DNA of 43,373 bases from Calothrix rhizosoleniae SC01 (GCF_900185595.1 NZ_FYBH01000294.1:1-43373); one strand, 5' to 3'; positions 26,983-36,065 are shown, counted from the first letter of the stretch. Numbers and translations are program-made. Notes: a model not told the origin generated them from the letters alone.

Positions 26983-27663
26983 CTAGGCTGTACCAAAACG
27001 ATAACCTTTACCATAAACACTGTGAATTAATTGCGTTTCTCCACCCACCTCAATCTTCCGTCGTAGCAAACGGACTAAAGCTGCAATCACATTACTGCTG
27101 GGTTGCTCCTCATTTTGCCAAAGATTCTGCATAATTTCGGTATGAGTCAGCAATTGCCCAGAATTTTCCATGAAGTATTGCAGTAGATGACTTTCTTTGT
27201 CTGATAATTCAATAATTCTATCTCGACGGTAAGCTACTTGGTTTTCCCTATCGAGTTCCAAATCCCCCACTACTAGGCGAGTACTTGGGGGATGTGATGG
27301 GAAAGTGGAACGACGCAATAAAGCGCGCACTCTCGCTAGTAATTCTCGTAATTCAAAAGGCTTGATTAGATAGTCATCTGCACCAGCATCTAATCCTTGG
27401 ATACGATCATCAAGGGTATCTTTAGCAGTAAGAAATAATACAGGGGTGGCAATTCCCTGACAACGTAACTCATGACAAATATCTAATCCTGTTTTGCCAG
27501 GTAACATCCAATCTAAGATTAGCAAATCGTAATTGCCAGTTTTTGCCAGTTTGCTGCCACTAGTTCCATCGTAGGTAGTATTAACACTATATCCCTCACG
27601 AGTGAGAACTCTACTTAAGGGATCTGCAAGTTCAGCTTCATCATCAACTACTAAAATTTTCAT
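26983..27663 (-). CDS. rppA: OmpR/PhoB-family response regulator, RppA-like
   Basis: A 226-aa two-component regulator. The receiver domain has the acidic pair in KILVVDDEAEL, the phospho-acceptor Asp in LLILDWMLPGKTG (about residue 51), TAKD as the switch Ser/Thr region, and the conserved Lys in LIKPFELRELLARVRALLRR. The C-terminal winged helix includes IELSDKESHLLQYFMEN and ends VYGKGYRFG. Overall the sequence looks like cyanobacterial RppA/NrsR regulators, which respond to redox or metal signals. The name is by resemblance only. No histidine kinase lies beside it, so its partner is encoded elsewhere. It is divergent from hisG, with 126 bp between the starts. Confidence 0.85.
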   Translation of the reverse strand: MKILVVDDEAELADPLSRVLTREGYSVNTTYDGTSGSKLAKTGNYDLLILDWMLPGKTGLDICHELRCQGIATPVLFLTAKDTLDDRIQGLDAGADDYLIKPFELRELLARVRALLRRSTFPSHPPSTRLVVGDLELDRENQVAYRRDRIIELSDKESHLLQYFMENSGQLLTHTEIMQNLWQNEEQPSSNVIAALVRLLRRKIEVGGETQLIHSVYGKGYRFGTA

Positions 27664-27789
27664 AGACGCTTCTTAGCCGTTTGTAACTTTGGAATGGAAA
27701 GCGGAAGAATTTAACTTTATTACTTATTACTTTCCCTTTAGGGGGCTGCTTTCAGCTATTATGATTTTACTGTGCCCTGACTGCCAATT

Positions 27790-28449
27790 ATGCTTACTGT
27801 TGCATTGCCCAAAGGTGAACTTCTCAAACATAGTATCCGTCTCCTCAAAACTATAGGTTTGGATTTTAGTGGTTTTTTAGATTCGGGAAACCGACAATTG
27901 CAAATTACCGATACCAGTGGAACTGCTAAAGGTTTACTGGTAAGGGCACAAGATGTACCTGTGTATGTAGAATATGGTCAAGCACAATTAGGAGTTGTGG
28001 GTTTTGATGTTTTGCAGGAGAAAAAGCCACAAGTTGCCCACTTAGTAGATTTAGGCTTTGGTTATTGTCGGATGTCAGTGGCAGTTAAGCAATCGAGTCC
28101 CTATAAATCACCCTTGGATTTACCAGCTCACGGTAGGGTAGCTTCTAAATACGTGAATTGTGCCCATGAATACTTTCACAACTTAGATTTACCTATAGAA
28201 ATTGTACCCTTGTATGGTTCTGTGGAATTAGGCCCAATTACAGGTATGTCAGAAGCAATTGTAGATTTAGTTTCTACTGGGCGGACTTTAAAGGAAAATG
28301 GACTGGTAGAAATTGCGACTTTATACGAAAGTACGGCATACTTAATTGCTCATCCCCTCAGTTATCGTTTAAACAAGGATAATTTAGGGGATTTAATTGG
28401 CAAAATTAGGGAAGCGATTGTGGCTCAGGGACTTGCAAATAAAAAATAA
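27790..28449 (+). CDS. hisG: ATP phosphoribosyltransferase, short form
   Basis: First enzyme of histidine synthesis: it condenses ATP with PRPP. The 219-aa length identifies the short form, which lacks the regulatory C-terminal domain and needs the HisZ subunit, expected elsewhere in the genome. Motifs include [15 protein letters not shown] at the start, [13 protein letters not shown], the [10 protein letters not shown] segment, and the PRPP-binding loop [20 protein letters not shown]. Start is the ATG at 27790. It stands alone, followed by a tandem repeat tract and a convergent peptidase gene. Confidence 0.96.
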   Translation: MLTVALPKGELLKHSIRLLKTIGLDFSGFLDSGNRQLQITDTSGTAKGLLVRAQDVPVYVEYGQAQLGVVGFDVLQEKKPQVAHLVDLGFGYCRMSVAVKQSSPYKSPLDLPAHGRVASKYVNCAHEYFHNLDLPIEIVPLYGSVELGPITGMSEAIVDLVSTGRTLKENGLVEIATLYESTAYLIAHPLSYRLNKDNLGDLIGKIREAIVAQGLANKK

Positions 28450-28464
28450 TCAATCACTTGGAAT

Positions 28465-28549
28465 GCAGGGGAGTAGGGAGCAGGGAGCAGGGAGTAGGGA
28501 GTAGGGAGTAGGGAGTAGGGAGTAGGGAGTAGGGAGCGGGGAGCAGGGA
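28465..28549 (+). repeat. GGGAGTA/GGGAGCA heptanucleotide tandem repeat
   Basis: About twelve copies of GGGAGYA directly after hisG. The array shifts from GGGAGCA to GGGAGTA and back. On the opposite strand the array reads as an open frame of repeated Leu-Pro-Ser-Tyr units, which I regard as an artefact. Confidence 0.9.
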
Positions 28550-28570
28550 AAGTCATTTTGGTGACAAAAA

Positions 28571-28597
28571 TTGGGTAATTTATTTTTTGGAGTTCCC
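28571..28597. repeat. Solo end of a MITE-like element
   Basis: TTGGGTAATTTATTTTTTGG followed by AGTTCCCT nearly matches the right end of the element at 37834-37958 (TGGGATAATTTATTTTTTGG, then TGTTCCCT). It lies between the heptamer array and the M20 peptidase stop. Confidence 0.6.
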
Positions 28598-28602
28598 TAT
28601 CC

Positions 28603-29814
28603 CTAATACTCAAAAAACTTTTCCACACAACGCACAAACATTTCTACTCCCATTGGTAAAACTGTCTCATCAAAATCAAATCGGGGGTGATGGTGGGGAT
28701 AGGCGAGGTTTTTCTCTGGGTTGGCGGAACCTAAAAAGAAATAGCAGCCAGGAACTTCTTGTAAAAAGAATGACATATCCTCACCACCCATAGTTTGACA
28801 CTCTGGTACTACACCCATAGGAGTTTCTACTACTTTTTCTGCTACAGAATGTACCAATTCTGCCATCCCAGGATCATTAATGACTGGGGGATATAAACTC
28901 CAATATTCTAAGTCATAATTAGCACCATGACTTTGGCAAACTCCCGCAATAATTTGTTCGAGGCGCTGGTGGAAAAAGCCTGCAAATTCAGGATTAAAAT
29001 ACCTGACGGTACCACTCATATTTGCTGTATCTGCAATTACATTCTTTGCTGTACCAGCATGGAGTTCTCCCACTGTTACTACTGCTGAATCAATAGGATT
29101 AACATTACGAGCGACAATGGTTTGCAGAGCATTGACAATTTGAGCTGCTACTACCACAGAATCAATAGTTTGGTGAGGAATCGCACCATGTCCCCCTTTG
29201 CCAAAAATCTGACAGCGAAATAATTCCACAGCTGCCATTAAAGCTCCAGCACGAACACCAACAGTTCCTAAGGGCATGTTATTCCACAGATGTAAACCAA
29301 TAATTGCGTCTACATCGGGGGTTTGGAGTACTCCTGCCTCAATCATGGGTTTAGCACCCCCTGGTCCTTCTTCGGCAGGCTGAAAGATAATTTTCACAGT
29401 ACCAGTGAAAGATTCTCGATGGTGGTGCAAATAGTAAGCTGTACCTAAAGCGATCGCAGTATGTCCATCATGCCCGCAAGCGTGCATTACCCCATCATGC
29501 TGGGAACGGTAAGGGACTTCATTCAATTCTTGAATGGGTAATGCATCCATATCCGCCCGAATTGCCAAGACTTTGGCTTCAGATTTCCCGTTAATAATGG
29601 CAACAATTCCGGTTTCGGCAATTCCAGTATGATGTTCAATTCCCCATTCCTGCAACTTCTGGGAAATAAAATCAGCCGTTAACTTTTCTTGGAAACCTAA
29701 TTCTGGCTTTTGGTGAAATTGTCGCCGCCACTCTACTAGGTGGGGTTGTAATGCTCGGATATCATGTCTGACGTAAGATAAATTAATCGAAGAGTTGGGT
29801 ACAGTAGAAACCAT
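28603..29814 (-). CDS. M20-family metallopeptidase/amidohydrolase
   Basis: A 403-aa cytoplasmic zinc hydrolase of the M20D (hippurate hydrolase/ILR1-like) group. It removes acyl groups from N-acylated amino acids or related amides. The metal-binding motifs are RADMDALPIQE, HACGHDGHTAIALG and the catalytic PAEEGPGGAKPMI. The dimerisation domain follows at about 190-310, and the late GGEDMSFFL motif closes the site. The ATG at 29814 leads to SYVRHDIRALQPHLVEWRRQ, a normal family beginning. Substrate cannot be told from sequence. A HIP1 site is near 29451. It ends close to the repeat tract after hisG, with which it converges. Confidence 0.92.
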   Translation of the reverse strand: MVSTVPNSSINLSYVRHDIRALQPHLVEWRRQFHQKPELGFQEKLTADFISQKLQEWGIEHHTGIAETGIVAIINGKSEAKVLAIRADMDALPIQELNEVPYRSQHDGVMHACGHDGHTAIALGTAYYLHHHRESFTGTVKIIFQPAEEGPGGAKPMIEAGVLQTPDVDAIIGLHLWNNMPLGTVGVRAGALMAAVELFRCQIFGKGGHGAIPHQTIDSVVVAAQIVNALQTIVARNVNPIDSAVVTVGELHAGTAKNVIADTANMSGTVRYFNPEFAGFFHQRLEQIIAGVCQSHGANYDLEYWSLYPPVINDPGMAELVHSVAEKVVETPMGVVPECQTMGGEDMSFFLQEVPGCYFFLGSANPEKNLAYPHHHPRFDFDETVLPMGVEMFVRCVEKFFEY

Positions 29815-29860
29815 AACTGAGATTGACTAGATTGTGATTTGAGCTGGCACTAAAAAAAAG

Positions 29861-29965
29861 GGCGTTGCTGAATACTGGGATGATTGAGGCTGACATGGAG
29901 ACAGGGAGATACGGGGATTATGGTTGATTTTTTCTGAGGAAATCATCCCGCAATTATGCAATGCC
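29861..29965. mobile_element. MITE-like element, about 105 bp
   Basis: Imperfect terminal inverted repeats: GGCGTTGCTGAATACTGGGA plus TGATT on the left, against GGCATTGCATAATTGCGGGA plus TGATT read inward from the right. It lies between the M20 peptidase and pullulanase genes, and has no coding capacity. Confidence 0.55.
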
Positions 29966-30019
29966 GAAAAAAGCCTCTCACTATGGAAAGACTTTGATTA
30001 GGGATACACATCACTGTGA

Positions 30020-33000
30020 TTATTTCAGACAAAAAACAGCAGTGGTGCGTGGAGGGATATTAAATTCCCCCTTATTTCTATTAAAACTTACCTGCTTCAA
30101 CGGCTGCTTTGCAGTATCCCTTTTATTCTGCTGCACGGGATGCAATTCCATAGGAACACCTTTTAATTCAGGTAGGGTGAAAGTTTGAGCAATTTTATTG
30201 GCATTAAATAATACCACTATATACTCATAATTGGGATCCAAATCTGGCTCGAATCGATCGCTAATAGACATGACGATTAATCCGTCTTTTTGCTGGGAAC
30301 CTGTATTATGAAACTGGAGCCGCTTTTTGATCTCTGCGCTAGTTTCTAACCGAAATAGTTTGGAGCTTTGACGAATTTGCAGAATTTCTTGTAGGTGGTT
30401 CACACTTTTGAGAATATCACTTTTACTGGGAATTAGAGTCTTATTCGCCAGCAACTCTTCCATAATCTGCCACCTAGATTGATTGTCCCACGCTGGAGGC
30501 AAACCCACACCAAAATTATTACTATTGTAGGTAAAGTCAATCCGATTAAACCAATCTCCGGAATCGTAGCTATTGCTATCGAGGGATTTAGAACGCAGCA
30601 TATCACTACCCATATGAAAAAAAGGTATACCCTGACTCAAACCAATAATACTAATGCCCATGTTTTGTGCTTGCACCCGTTCTTCCATAGTAGCCGAGGG
30701 CATTCTAAATACATTCAAGTCATACAGGGTTTCGTTGTCATGTTTGGATACATAATTAATTGCTTCCTGGGGATCTGTGGTATACCCTGCACCGTTTAAA
30801 TCCTTACCCTTCACTACTTTGTCATTACGGCTGATAAACTGAAAATCCTGTAAATTTCCAGCTAAACCCAAGCGAATTTTATCCGTTGAATCAAGTAAAT
30901 CATGGCGATTCCTTTGGTCATAAAAGTAACCATTCCAATCGTAGAATTGACCATTAATAAATCCTTGACGACGAATGCCTAGGGGGTCTTTGGAATACCC
31001 TCCATGTGCTCCATTCCTAATTCTATCGTTGAAGGTACCAATACCCGTACCCGCCATATTGAATTGTTCACCATGCTTGAATCCATTAGCTTTGAGGGAA
31101 CCAAAATCCCACCCTTCCCCATAGAGGTAAATTTTGCTACCATCTACACCATCTTTAGCAACGGTTAATCCTTGGACTACATCCCGCAAAGCAATCATAT
31201 TATCTACGGTATGCAGATTCATTAAATCGAAGCGGAAACCATCTATTTTGTAAGCCTTTGCCCATCTCATAACTGTGTCAATCATCAACTTGGACATCAT
31301 GGCAAATTCCGAGGCTGTATCGGGACAGCAACTAGTATTTTGCAGTTCCCCATTTTGGTTGTAGCGATAGTAGTAACCCGGAACAATCCTATCTAGTACA
31401 GATTGGGAATCTTGACCACTGACAGTAGTATGGTTGTAAACCACATCCATTACCACCCGCAGACCATTTTCATTCAAAGTCTGCACCATCTCCCGAAACT
31501 CTCGGATGCGGCTGGTATTATTTGGCATAGTTCCATAACTACCTTCCGGTACACCATAATGAAATGGGTCATAACCCCAGTTAAAAGCATCTCGGTCACG
31601 GGTAGCAGCAATTACAGCCTGTTGTCTCGGAGAATTGGGGGGGAAACTATTTAAATATTGATACTCGGGAACATTTTGCTGGTTGGGGTCTTCATTAATG
31701 GTGGAGAGATCAAAAGTTGGCATCAGGTGAATGTGGGTTAATCCTGCATTACCTAGATTCAGCAGATGGGTCATACCATCGGATGGCCCTGGTCTGCCTT
31801 TTTTGCCATCATAGGTAAAGGCTTTATACTTACCCCGGTGAGATGCTGCTACGGTTTGGTCATCCCGGCTAAAATCTCGGATATGTACTTCGTAAATGGA
31901 TATATCGACCGGTGCTGTAAAGGTTGGTTTGACTAATGTATCCCAGCCATTGGGTTGAAGAGTTTTGTCATTATTAATATCTACAATTTGACTGCGATCG
32001 CTGTTGAGGGAGAGACTCACAGCATAGGGATCAGTCACCAGGTTGGTGGCGATTTTCCCAGTGGTGGGGGCAAATACCTGGACTTCATATAAGTAATATT
32101 GCTGATTCCAACTAGTATCGCCGGTAATACTCCATACCCCTGTTTGGGAGTCAAAAGTCATGGGGGTTTTTATGGCTGTGGTGTTTGCTTGGGTATCAGC
32201 AAATCGATGCAGAGTCACAGATTTAGCAGTGGGTGCCCATAATTTGAGTGTGGGTATACCTTGGCGATAAATTACCCCTAGTTCTCCAGAATAGGTATAT
32301 AAATCATCTAGAACTCCTTGAATTTGTATACCTGTAGCATCAAGTAGTTTGCCATTTTGATCATAGGCTGCGATCGCTATTTCACCGCGAAGAATTTCTG
32401 GTATTTGGGGCAGACTGTTGGTGGGAATTTGCAATCCATCGTAACGGTTGAGTTGAGGGAACTTGGTATAACTTTGGTTGGTGAGGGTTTGAGTCAACTT
32501 GAGGGGAATACCAGCACCACTACTGAGGGGAAGGGAGAGATTACCATTAGGGCTGTGGTGTAGTTCGTAGGTAGTTGCGCCGAAACTATTCCAAGCAATT
32601 ATATCTTTTTTGACCCAAAATGCGCGGCGATCGCTAAGTTCTGTAGACAAGGGTTTTACTGTGAGTTTACCGTTTCCTGGGCTTTGCCAGATAGTTTTTT
32701 TAGTGCGGGGATGAGTACATTTACTGGTAAATTCATATAAGCCGATGGGTGGTGAGATTATACTTTGGTAATTATTTTTACCTTGATATTTCATGCCAGT
32801 GGTAATAGTCTGTTTCCATTCACCACCAAAACTATCTACCTGGCTCCAAGATAAATTACAGTTCAGTTGAGTATTTCTAGCACCTGCTGGTTGTAGTTGA
32901 ACATCAACAGTAAATGATTTGATATCAGTAGTAATATTACTAGAGTTAACAGCGGGAAACATTTCTCCCTGCCAACCAGCATCAGATGAAGCAAAGCTAG

Positions 33001-33100
33001 TATTGTGGTATCCGTAAATTATGATAAATGCGATAAAAGCGATAAGCAAAAGGCTTGACGCTTCGCGTAACGATAATACTAACTTAAATAACTTCCCCAT
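30020..33100 (-). CDS. pulA: Exported type I pullulanase (GH13)
   Basis: A 1026-aa alpha-1,6-glucan debranching enzyme. Residues about 18-37 form a hydrophobic signal peptide or anchor (SSLLLIAFIAFIIIYGYHNT), so it acts outside the cytoplasm. Starch-binding N-terminal domains precede the barrel. The pullulanase signature is FNWGYDPFHYGVPEGSYGT. GH13 regions are DVVYNH (I), GFRFDLMNLH (II, nucleophile D near 625), YLYGEGWDFG (III, acid E) and SKHDNETLYD (IV). The C-terminus ends in a beta domain (FNIPPRTTAVFCL). Related cyanobacterial debranching enzymes are usually cytoplasmic GlgX, so an exported form beside alpha-glucan genes such as glgA is notable. HIP1 sites occur near 31996 and 32370. 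Confidence 0.93.
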   Translation of the reverse strand: MGKLFKLVLSLREASSLLLIAFIAFIIIYGYHNTSFASSDAGWQGEMFPAVNSSNITTDIKSFTVDVQLQPAGARNTQLNCNLSWSQVDSFGGEWKQTITTGMKYQGKNNYQSIISPPIGLYEFTSKCTHPRTKKTIWQSPGNGKLTVKPLSTELSDRRAFWVKKDIIAWNSFGATTYELHHSPNGNLSLPLSSGAGIPLKLTQTLTNQSYTKFPQLNRYDGLQIPTNSLPQIPEILRGEIAIAAYDQNGKLLDATGIQIQGVLDDLYTYSGELGVIYRQGIPTLKLWAPTAKSVTLHRFADTQANTTAIKTPMTFDSQTGVWSITGDTSWNQQYYLYEVQVFAPTTGKIATNLVTDPYAVSLSLNSDRSQIVDINNDKTLQPNGWDTLVKPTFTAPVDISIYEVHIRDFSRDDQTVAASHRGKYKAFTYDGKKGRPGPSDGMTHLLNLGNAGLTHIHLMPTFDLSTINEDPNQQNVPEYQYLNSFPPNSPRQQAVIAATRDRDAFNWGYDPFHYGVPEGSYGTMPNNTSRIREFREMVQTLNENGLRVVMDVVYNHTTVSGQDSQSVLDRIVPGYYYRYNQNGELQNTSCCPDTASEFAMMSKLMIDTVMRWAKAYKIDGFRFDLMNLHTVDNMIALRDVVQGLTVAKDGVDGSKIYLYGEGWDFGSLKANGFKHGEQFNMAGTGIGTFNDRIRNGAHGGYSKDPLGIRRQGFINGQFYDWNGYFYDQRNRHDLLDSTDKIRLGLAGNLQDFQFISRNDKVVKGKDLNGAGYTTDPQEAINYVSKHDNETLYDLNVFRMPSATMEERVQAQNMGISIIGLSQGIPFFHMGSDMLRSKSLDSNSYDSGDWFNRIDFTYNSNNFGVGLPPAWDNQSRWQIMEELLANKTLIPSKSDILKSVNHLQEILQIRQSSKLFRLETSAEIKKRLQFHNTGSQQKDGLIVMSISDRFEPDLDPNYEYIVVLFNANKIAQTFTLPELKGVPMELHPVQQNKRDTAKQPLKQVSFNRNKGEFNIPPRTTAVFCLK

Positions 33101-33232
33101 CTTTATCTAGCAAGTTCTTTGTTACCAAAGATGATTTTACACTTTTGTGCGCTCATAGTCTCTTATGCGCCAAAACAATAGTTGTCTTTAAACACATTAA
33201 CCTTTGTTGGCTATATCAAAAATTCCTCACTA

Positions 33233-33640
33233 TCAATCTCCGTCAGGGATGAAACCAATCATTACTCTAAAGTTCATCTCAGAATGTGTAATTAAAATGT
33301 ATTCTATGAGTTTATCCAGAATCTCTTCATTCTCTGATATCCAATAAACTCTATCAAAACTGATAAAATTAGTTTCTAAATCTTCCTCATCAATTGTAAA
33401 CTCTTGTTGTATTGCTTGAATAAAAAAGAGAGAGACTTCAGTGTAGCTGGAATCCAATTGAGTGAAGCACAGGACAAATCCGAACTTCTTTATGTGCAGT
33501 TTTGTTAGAAATACTTTTCCTTTATATCTTCCTCTCTTTGCACCTACAAGGAAAATTTCATCATCTTTTTTATCTACACGAATATCCGGATTTTTACCTA
33601 CAATATGGCTGTACTCTTTTATGTCCTTAGCAGCCTTCAA
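33233..33640 (-). CDS. Hypothetical protein, possibly 5'-shortened
   Basis: At least 135 aa, unknown family. It has alternating beta-strand segments (KGKVFLTKLHIKKFGFVLCF) and a helical, acidic C-terminal half (IQAIQQEFTIDEEDLE). The only usable start in this frame is TTG at 33640, without a ribosome site. The frame stays open upstream to about 33697 and reads sensibly (IIKLPASIHQKILKAAKD) but has no ATG or GTG. This suggests the original N-terminus was lost or mutated. The upstream part overlaps, on the opposite strand, the start of the frameshifted small gene at 33672. The setting beside other gene debris fits a decaying accessory gene. Confidence 0.5.
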   Translation of the reverse strand: MKAAKDIKEYSHIVGKNPDIRVDKKDDEIFLVGAKRGRYKGKVFLTKLHIKKFGFVLCFTQLDSSYTEVSLFFIQAIQQEFTIDEEDLETNFISFDRVYWISENEEILDKLIEYILITHSEMNFRVMIGFIPDGD

Positions 33641-33671
33641 TATCTTTTGATGGATGGACGCTGGGAGTTTG

Positions 33672-33882
33672 ATGATGATAAGGAAGCTTGACTTTCAACA
33701 GATGAGTCGAAAAGAACTCAGAACTTATGTACTTACTCACAGAGAGGATGATGAAGCTTTAAGGATATATTATGAAGCGGATGCACAATGAACCTGGCAT
33801 AAACCGACATATAGGAGGTTTGAGTGAAGACGACTTCAATCAATTAGAGCGACTTATCAAAAGGCGAGTGAGCAATCGCTGA
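33672..33882 (+). pseudogene. Frameshifted small gene, DUF6887-like
   Basis: Two short frames join into one sensible protein if a single extra base near 33777 is ignored. Frame 1 starts at ATG 33672 (or 33675), after GGGAG at 33663-33667, and reads MMIRKLDFQQMSRKELR then TYVLTHREDDEALRIYYE before ending at TGA 33789. The +1 frame, open from an ATG at 33772, continues RMHNEPGINRHIGGLSEDDF then NQLERLIKRRVSNR to TGA 33880. The N-terminal pattern LxFxxMSRKELRxYVLxHRxDDEA is typical of small cyanobacterial proteins of the DUF6887 type, by my recollection. The joined product would be about 68 aa. Alternatively, the frames are two overlapping genes. Confidence 0.5.
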
Positions 33883-33971
33883 TTCAAAATGCTAGAGTGC
33901 GATCATGGGTTAAAACCGTTACCTTCCCAAATTCTTGAATCGTCTATGAGCATAGTTGATGCCCTAAAAAT

Positions 33972-36065
33972 TCACCGCTCTAAAATGAGATGATTGCGCT
34001 GAGTCAATTTTGCTTCCCATCCTGGCTCAACCATGATGGTACCAATTTGCTCCACAATAATTGCAGAACCTTTAATCCTATCTCCCGGTTGTAAATCTTC
34101 CCGTCGATACACTGGAGTCTGATTCCATTGTTCAGCAGCAAACATTTCTACTACTTCAACAGCCTCAGGTTCCATATCTTCAGGATTGGTACGAGTAATT
34201 AAAGGCTCTTCGGGAGTATGCATTTTTTGAATTACTTCCACCGATACCGAATCTACAATTAATGCTTTTTCTGATTGAATGAAACCATAGCGAGATTGAT
34301 GTTCAGTGGCAAATTCTTGTTGCATTTTAGTTATATCTAATGCAAAATCAATATTCAAAGTAGAATTAGTACCTTGATATTTCAAATTCACTTTTTGCAC
34401 AATTTCCTCTACAAGGGTTGCTTCATCATGATTTAATTCATTTTTGGCTTGAGTTTCTAGGGATGCCATTAACTGCTGTAATTGAGGAATTAGTGTTGCA
34501 CTTAAAGTTTTTTCTACCCCGATCACTTTTGTGGCTCTCACATCAGCTAAACCCATACCATAGGCAGAAAGAACACCAGCATAAGGATGAAGAAATATCT
34601 GCTTCATACCTAAGGTATCAGCAATTAAACAAGCAACTTGTCCCCCTGCACCGCCAAAGCAACAAAGAACATATTCGGTAACATTGTAACCCCTTTGTAA
34701 ACTGATCTTTTTAATTGCATTTGCCATATTTTCAACAGCAATAGCAATAAATCCAGCAGCTACTTGTTCCGGTGGACGATGATTTCCGGTAACATTTGCA
34801 ATTTCTTCAGCTAGTTGGATAAATTTTTCGGTGACAATATTTTTATCTAAGGGTAAATTACCATCAACTCCGAAAACGGCAGGGAAATATTGGGGGTTAA
34901 TTTTACCTAACATTATATTGGCATCTGTAACTGTTAATGGACCACCCCGTCGATAACTAGCGGGCCCCGGATTTGCACCGGCGGATGCTGGTCCCACACG
35001 ATAACTAGAACCATCAAAATAAAGGATAGAACCGCCACCCGCAGCAATGGTATGTATTGCTAATACAGGTACTCGCATCCGCGCTCCAGCAATTTCCGTA
35101 TCTAGCTGGCGTTCGTACTCACCTTTAAAATGGGCAACGTCTGTACTTGTTCCTCCCATATCAAAGGTAATTATCTTGGCAAAACCTGCTCTTTTACTAG
35201 TTTGTACTGCACCAACAATACCACCAGCTGGGCCACTCAAAATGCTATCTTTACCTTGAAATTGTTCGGCATCAGTTAAGCCACCATCAGATTTCATAAA
35301 CATTAATCTGACATTAGGTAGGTGACTGCTTACTTGGTTAACATAGTGACGTAAAATGGGAGTTAAATAGGCATCTACAACTGTTGTATCTCCCCTACTA
35401 ACTAACTTCATTAAAGGGCTAACTTGATGGGATACAGATATTTGGGTAAATCCAATTTTTCGGGCAATTGCAGCAACTTGTTGTTCGTGATCATGATAGC
35501 GATCGCTATGCATTAACACAATAGCACAACTGCGAATTCCTGTATGATAAATTGCGGATAAATCTTGTTTAACTTGCTCAATATTTACAGGGATTAATTC
35601 ATTCCCTTGGGCATCATATCTTTCTTCCACCTCAACTACTTGTTCGTAAAGCATGGTAGGTAAAACTATTTGCCGAGCAAAGATATCAGGTCGATTTTGA
35701 TAACCTATTCGCAATGCATCTTTAAAGCCTTTAGTAATTAGGAGGACAACCCGTTCGCCTTGTCTTTCTAGTAATGCGTTAGTTGCAACTGTTGTCCCCA
35801 TTTTCACTGCTTCTATGGTGTCAGTGGCAATAGGTTGATTGCTAGAAATACCAATTATATCTCTAATACCTTGAATTACTGCGTCTTGGTATTTTTCAGG
35901 ATTCTCTGAAAGTAATTTATAAACTATAATCCATTCTTGGTTGGGCAGAGGAACAATCAAAAAACGTTCTCTATGCTGAGAAAGTTTGTTGACAATTAAT
36001 TGATTTTTCGTAACGGCAATAATATCTGTAAATGTGCCACCCCGGTCAGCAAAAAATTTAAACAC
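33972..36065 (-). CDS. Hydantoinase/oxoprolinase A subunit (HyuA type)
   Basis: A 697-aa ATP-dependent amide-ring hydrolase subunit of the hydantoinase A/5-oxoprolinase family. It opens FFADRGGTFTDIIAV, the family phosphate-binding motif. Further motifs are MGTTVATNALLERQGERV, SDGGLTDAEQF, LSGPAGGIVGA, TFDMGGTSTDVAHF, AGANPGPASYRRGGPLTVTD and CCFGGAGGQVACLIA. Start is GTG at 36065, matching the family beginning though with no ribosome site. The protein stops at RNHLILER, the usual end of the A half. Cyanobacterial homologues often carry A and B halves in one long protein, or as adjacent genes. No HyuB is seen downstream; that space holds gene debris. The subunit may therefore be non-functional, or it may use a B subunit made elsewhere. 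Confidence 0.9.
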   Translation of the reverse strand: MFKFFADRGGTFTDIIAVTKNQLIVNKLSQHRERFLIVPLPNQEWIIVYKLLSENPEKYQDAVIQGIRDIIGISSNQPIATDTIEAVKMGTTVATNALLERQGERVVLLITKGFKDALRIGYQNRPDIFARQIVLPTMLYEQVVEVEERYDAQGNELIPVNIEQVKQDLSAIYHTGIRSCAIVLMHSDRYHDHEQQVAAIARKIGFTQISVSHQVSPLMKLVSRGDTTVVDAYLTPILRHYVNQVSSHLPNVRLMFMKSDGGLTDAEQFQGKDSILSGPAGGIVGAVQTSKRAGFAKIITFDMGGTSTDVAHFKGEYERQLDTEIAGARMRVPVLAIHTIAAGGGSILYFDGSSYRVGPASAGANPGPASYRRGGPLTVTDANIMLGKINPQYFPAVFGVDGNLPLDKNIVTEKFIQLAEEIANVTGNHRPPEQVAAGFIAIAVENMANAIKKISLQRGYNVTEYVLCCFGGAGGQVACLIADTLGMKQIFLHPYAGVLSAYGMGLADVRATKVIGVEKTLSATLIPQLQQLMASLETQAKNELNHDEATLVEEIVQKVNLKYQGTNSTLNIDFALDITKMQQEFATEHQSRYGFIQSEKALIVDSVSVEVIQKMHTPEEPLITRTNPEDMEPEAVEVVEMFAAEQWNQTPVYRREDLQPGDRIKGSAIIVEQIGTIMVEPGWEAKLTQRNHLILER

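Noticed and set aside
26983-27663. Two-component operon with a histidine kinase
   Set aside because: No kinase gene is adjacent on either strand; the regulator is an orphan in this window.
28425-28637. Open frame on the minus strand with repeated Leu-Pro-Thr-Pro-Tyr-Ser-Leu units
   Set aside because: It is produced by the GGGAGYA tandem array and overlaps the ends of hisG and the M20 gene; no ribosome site.
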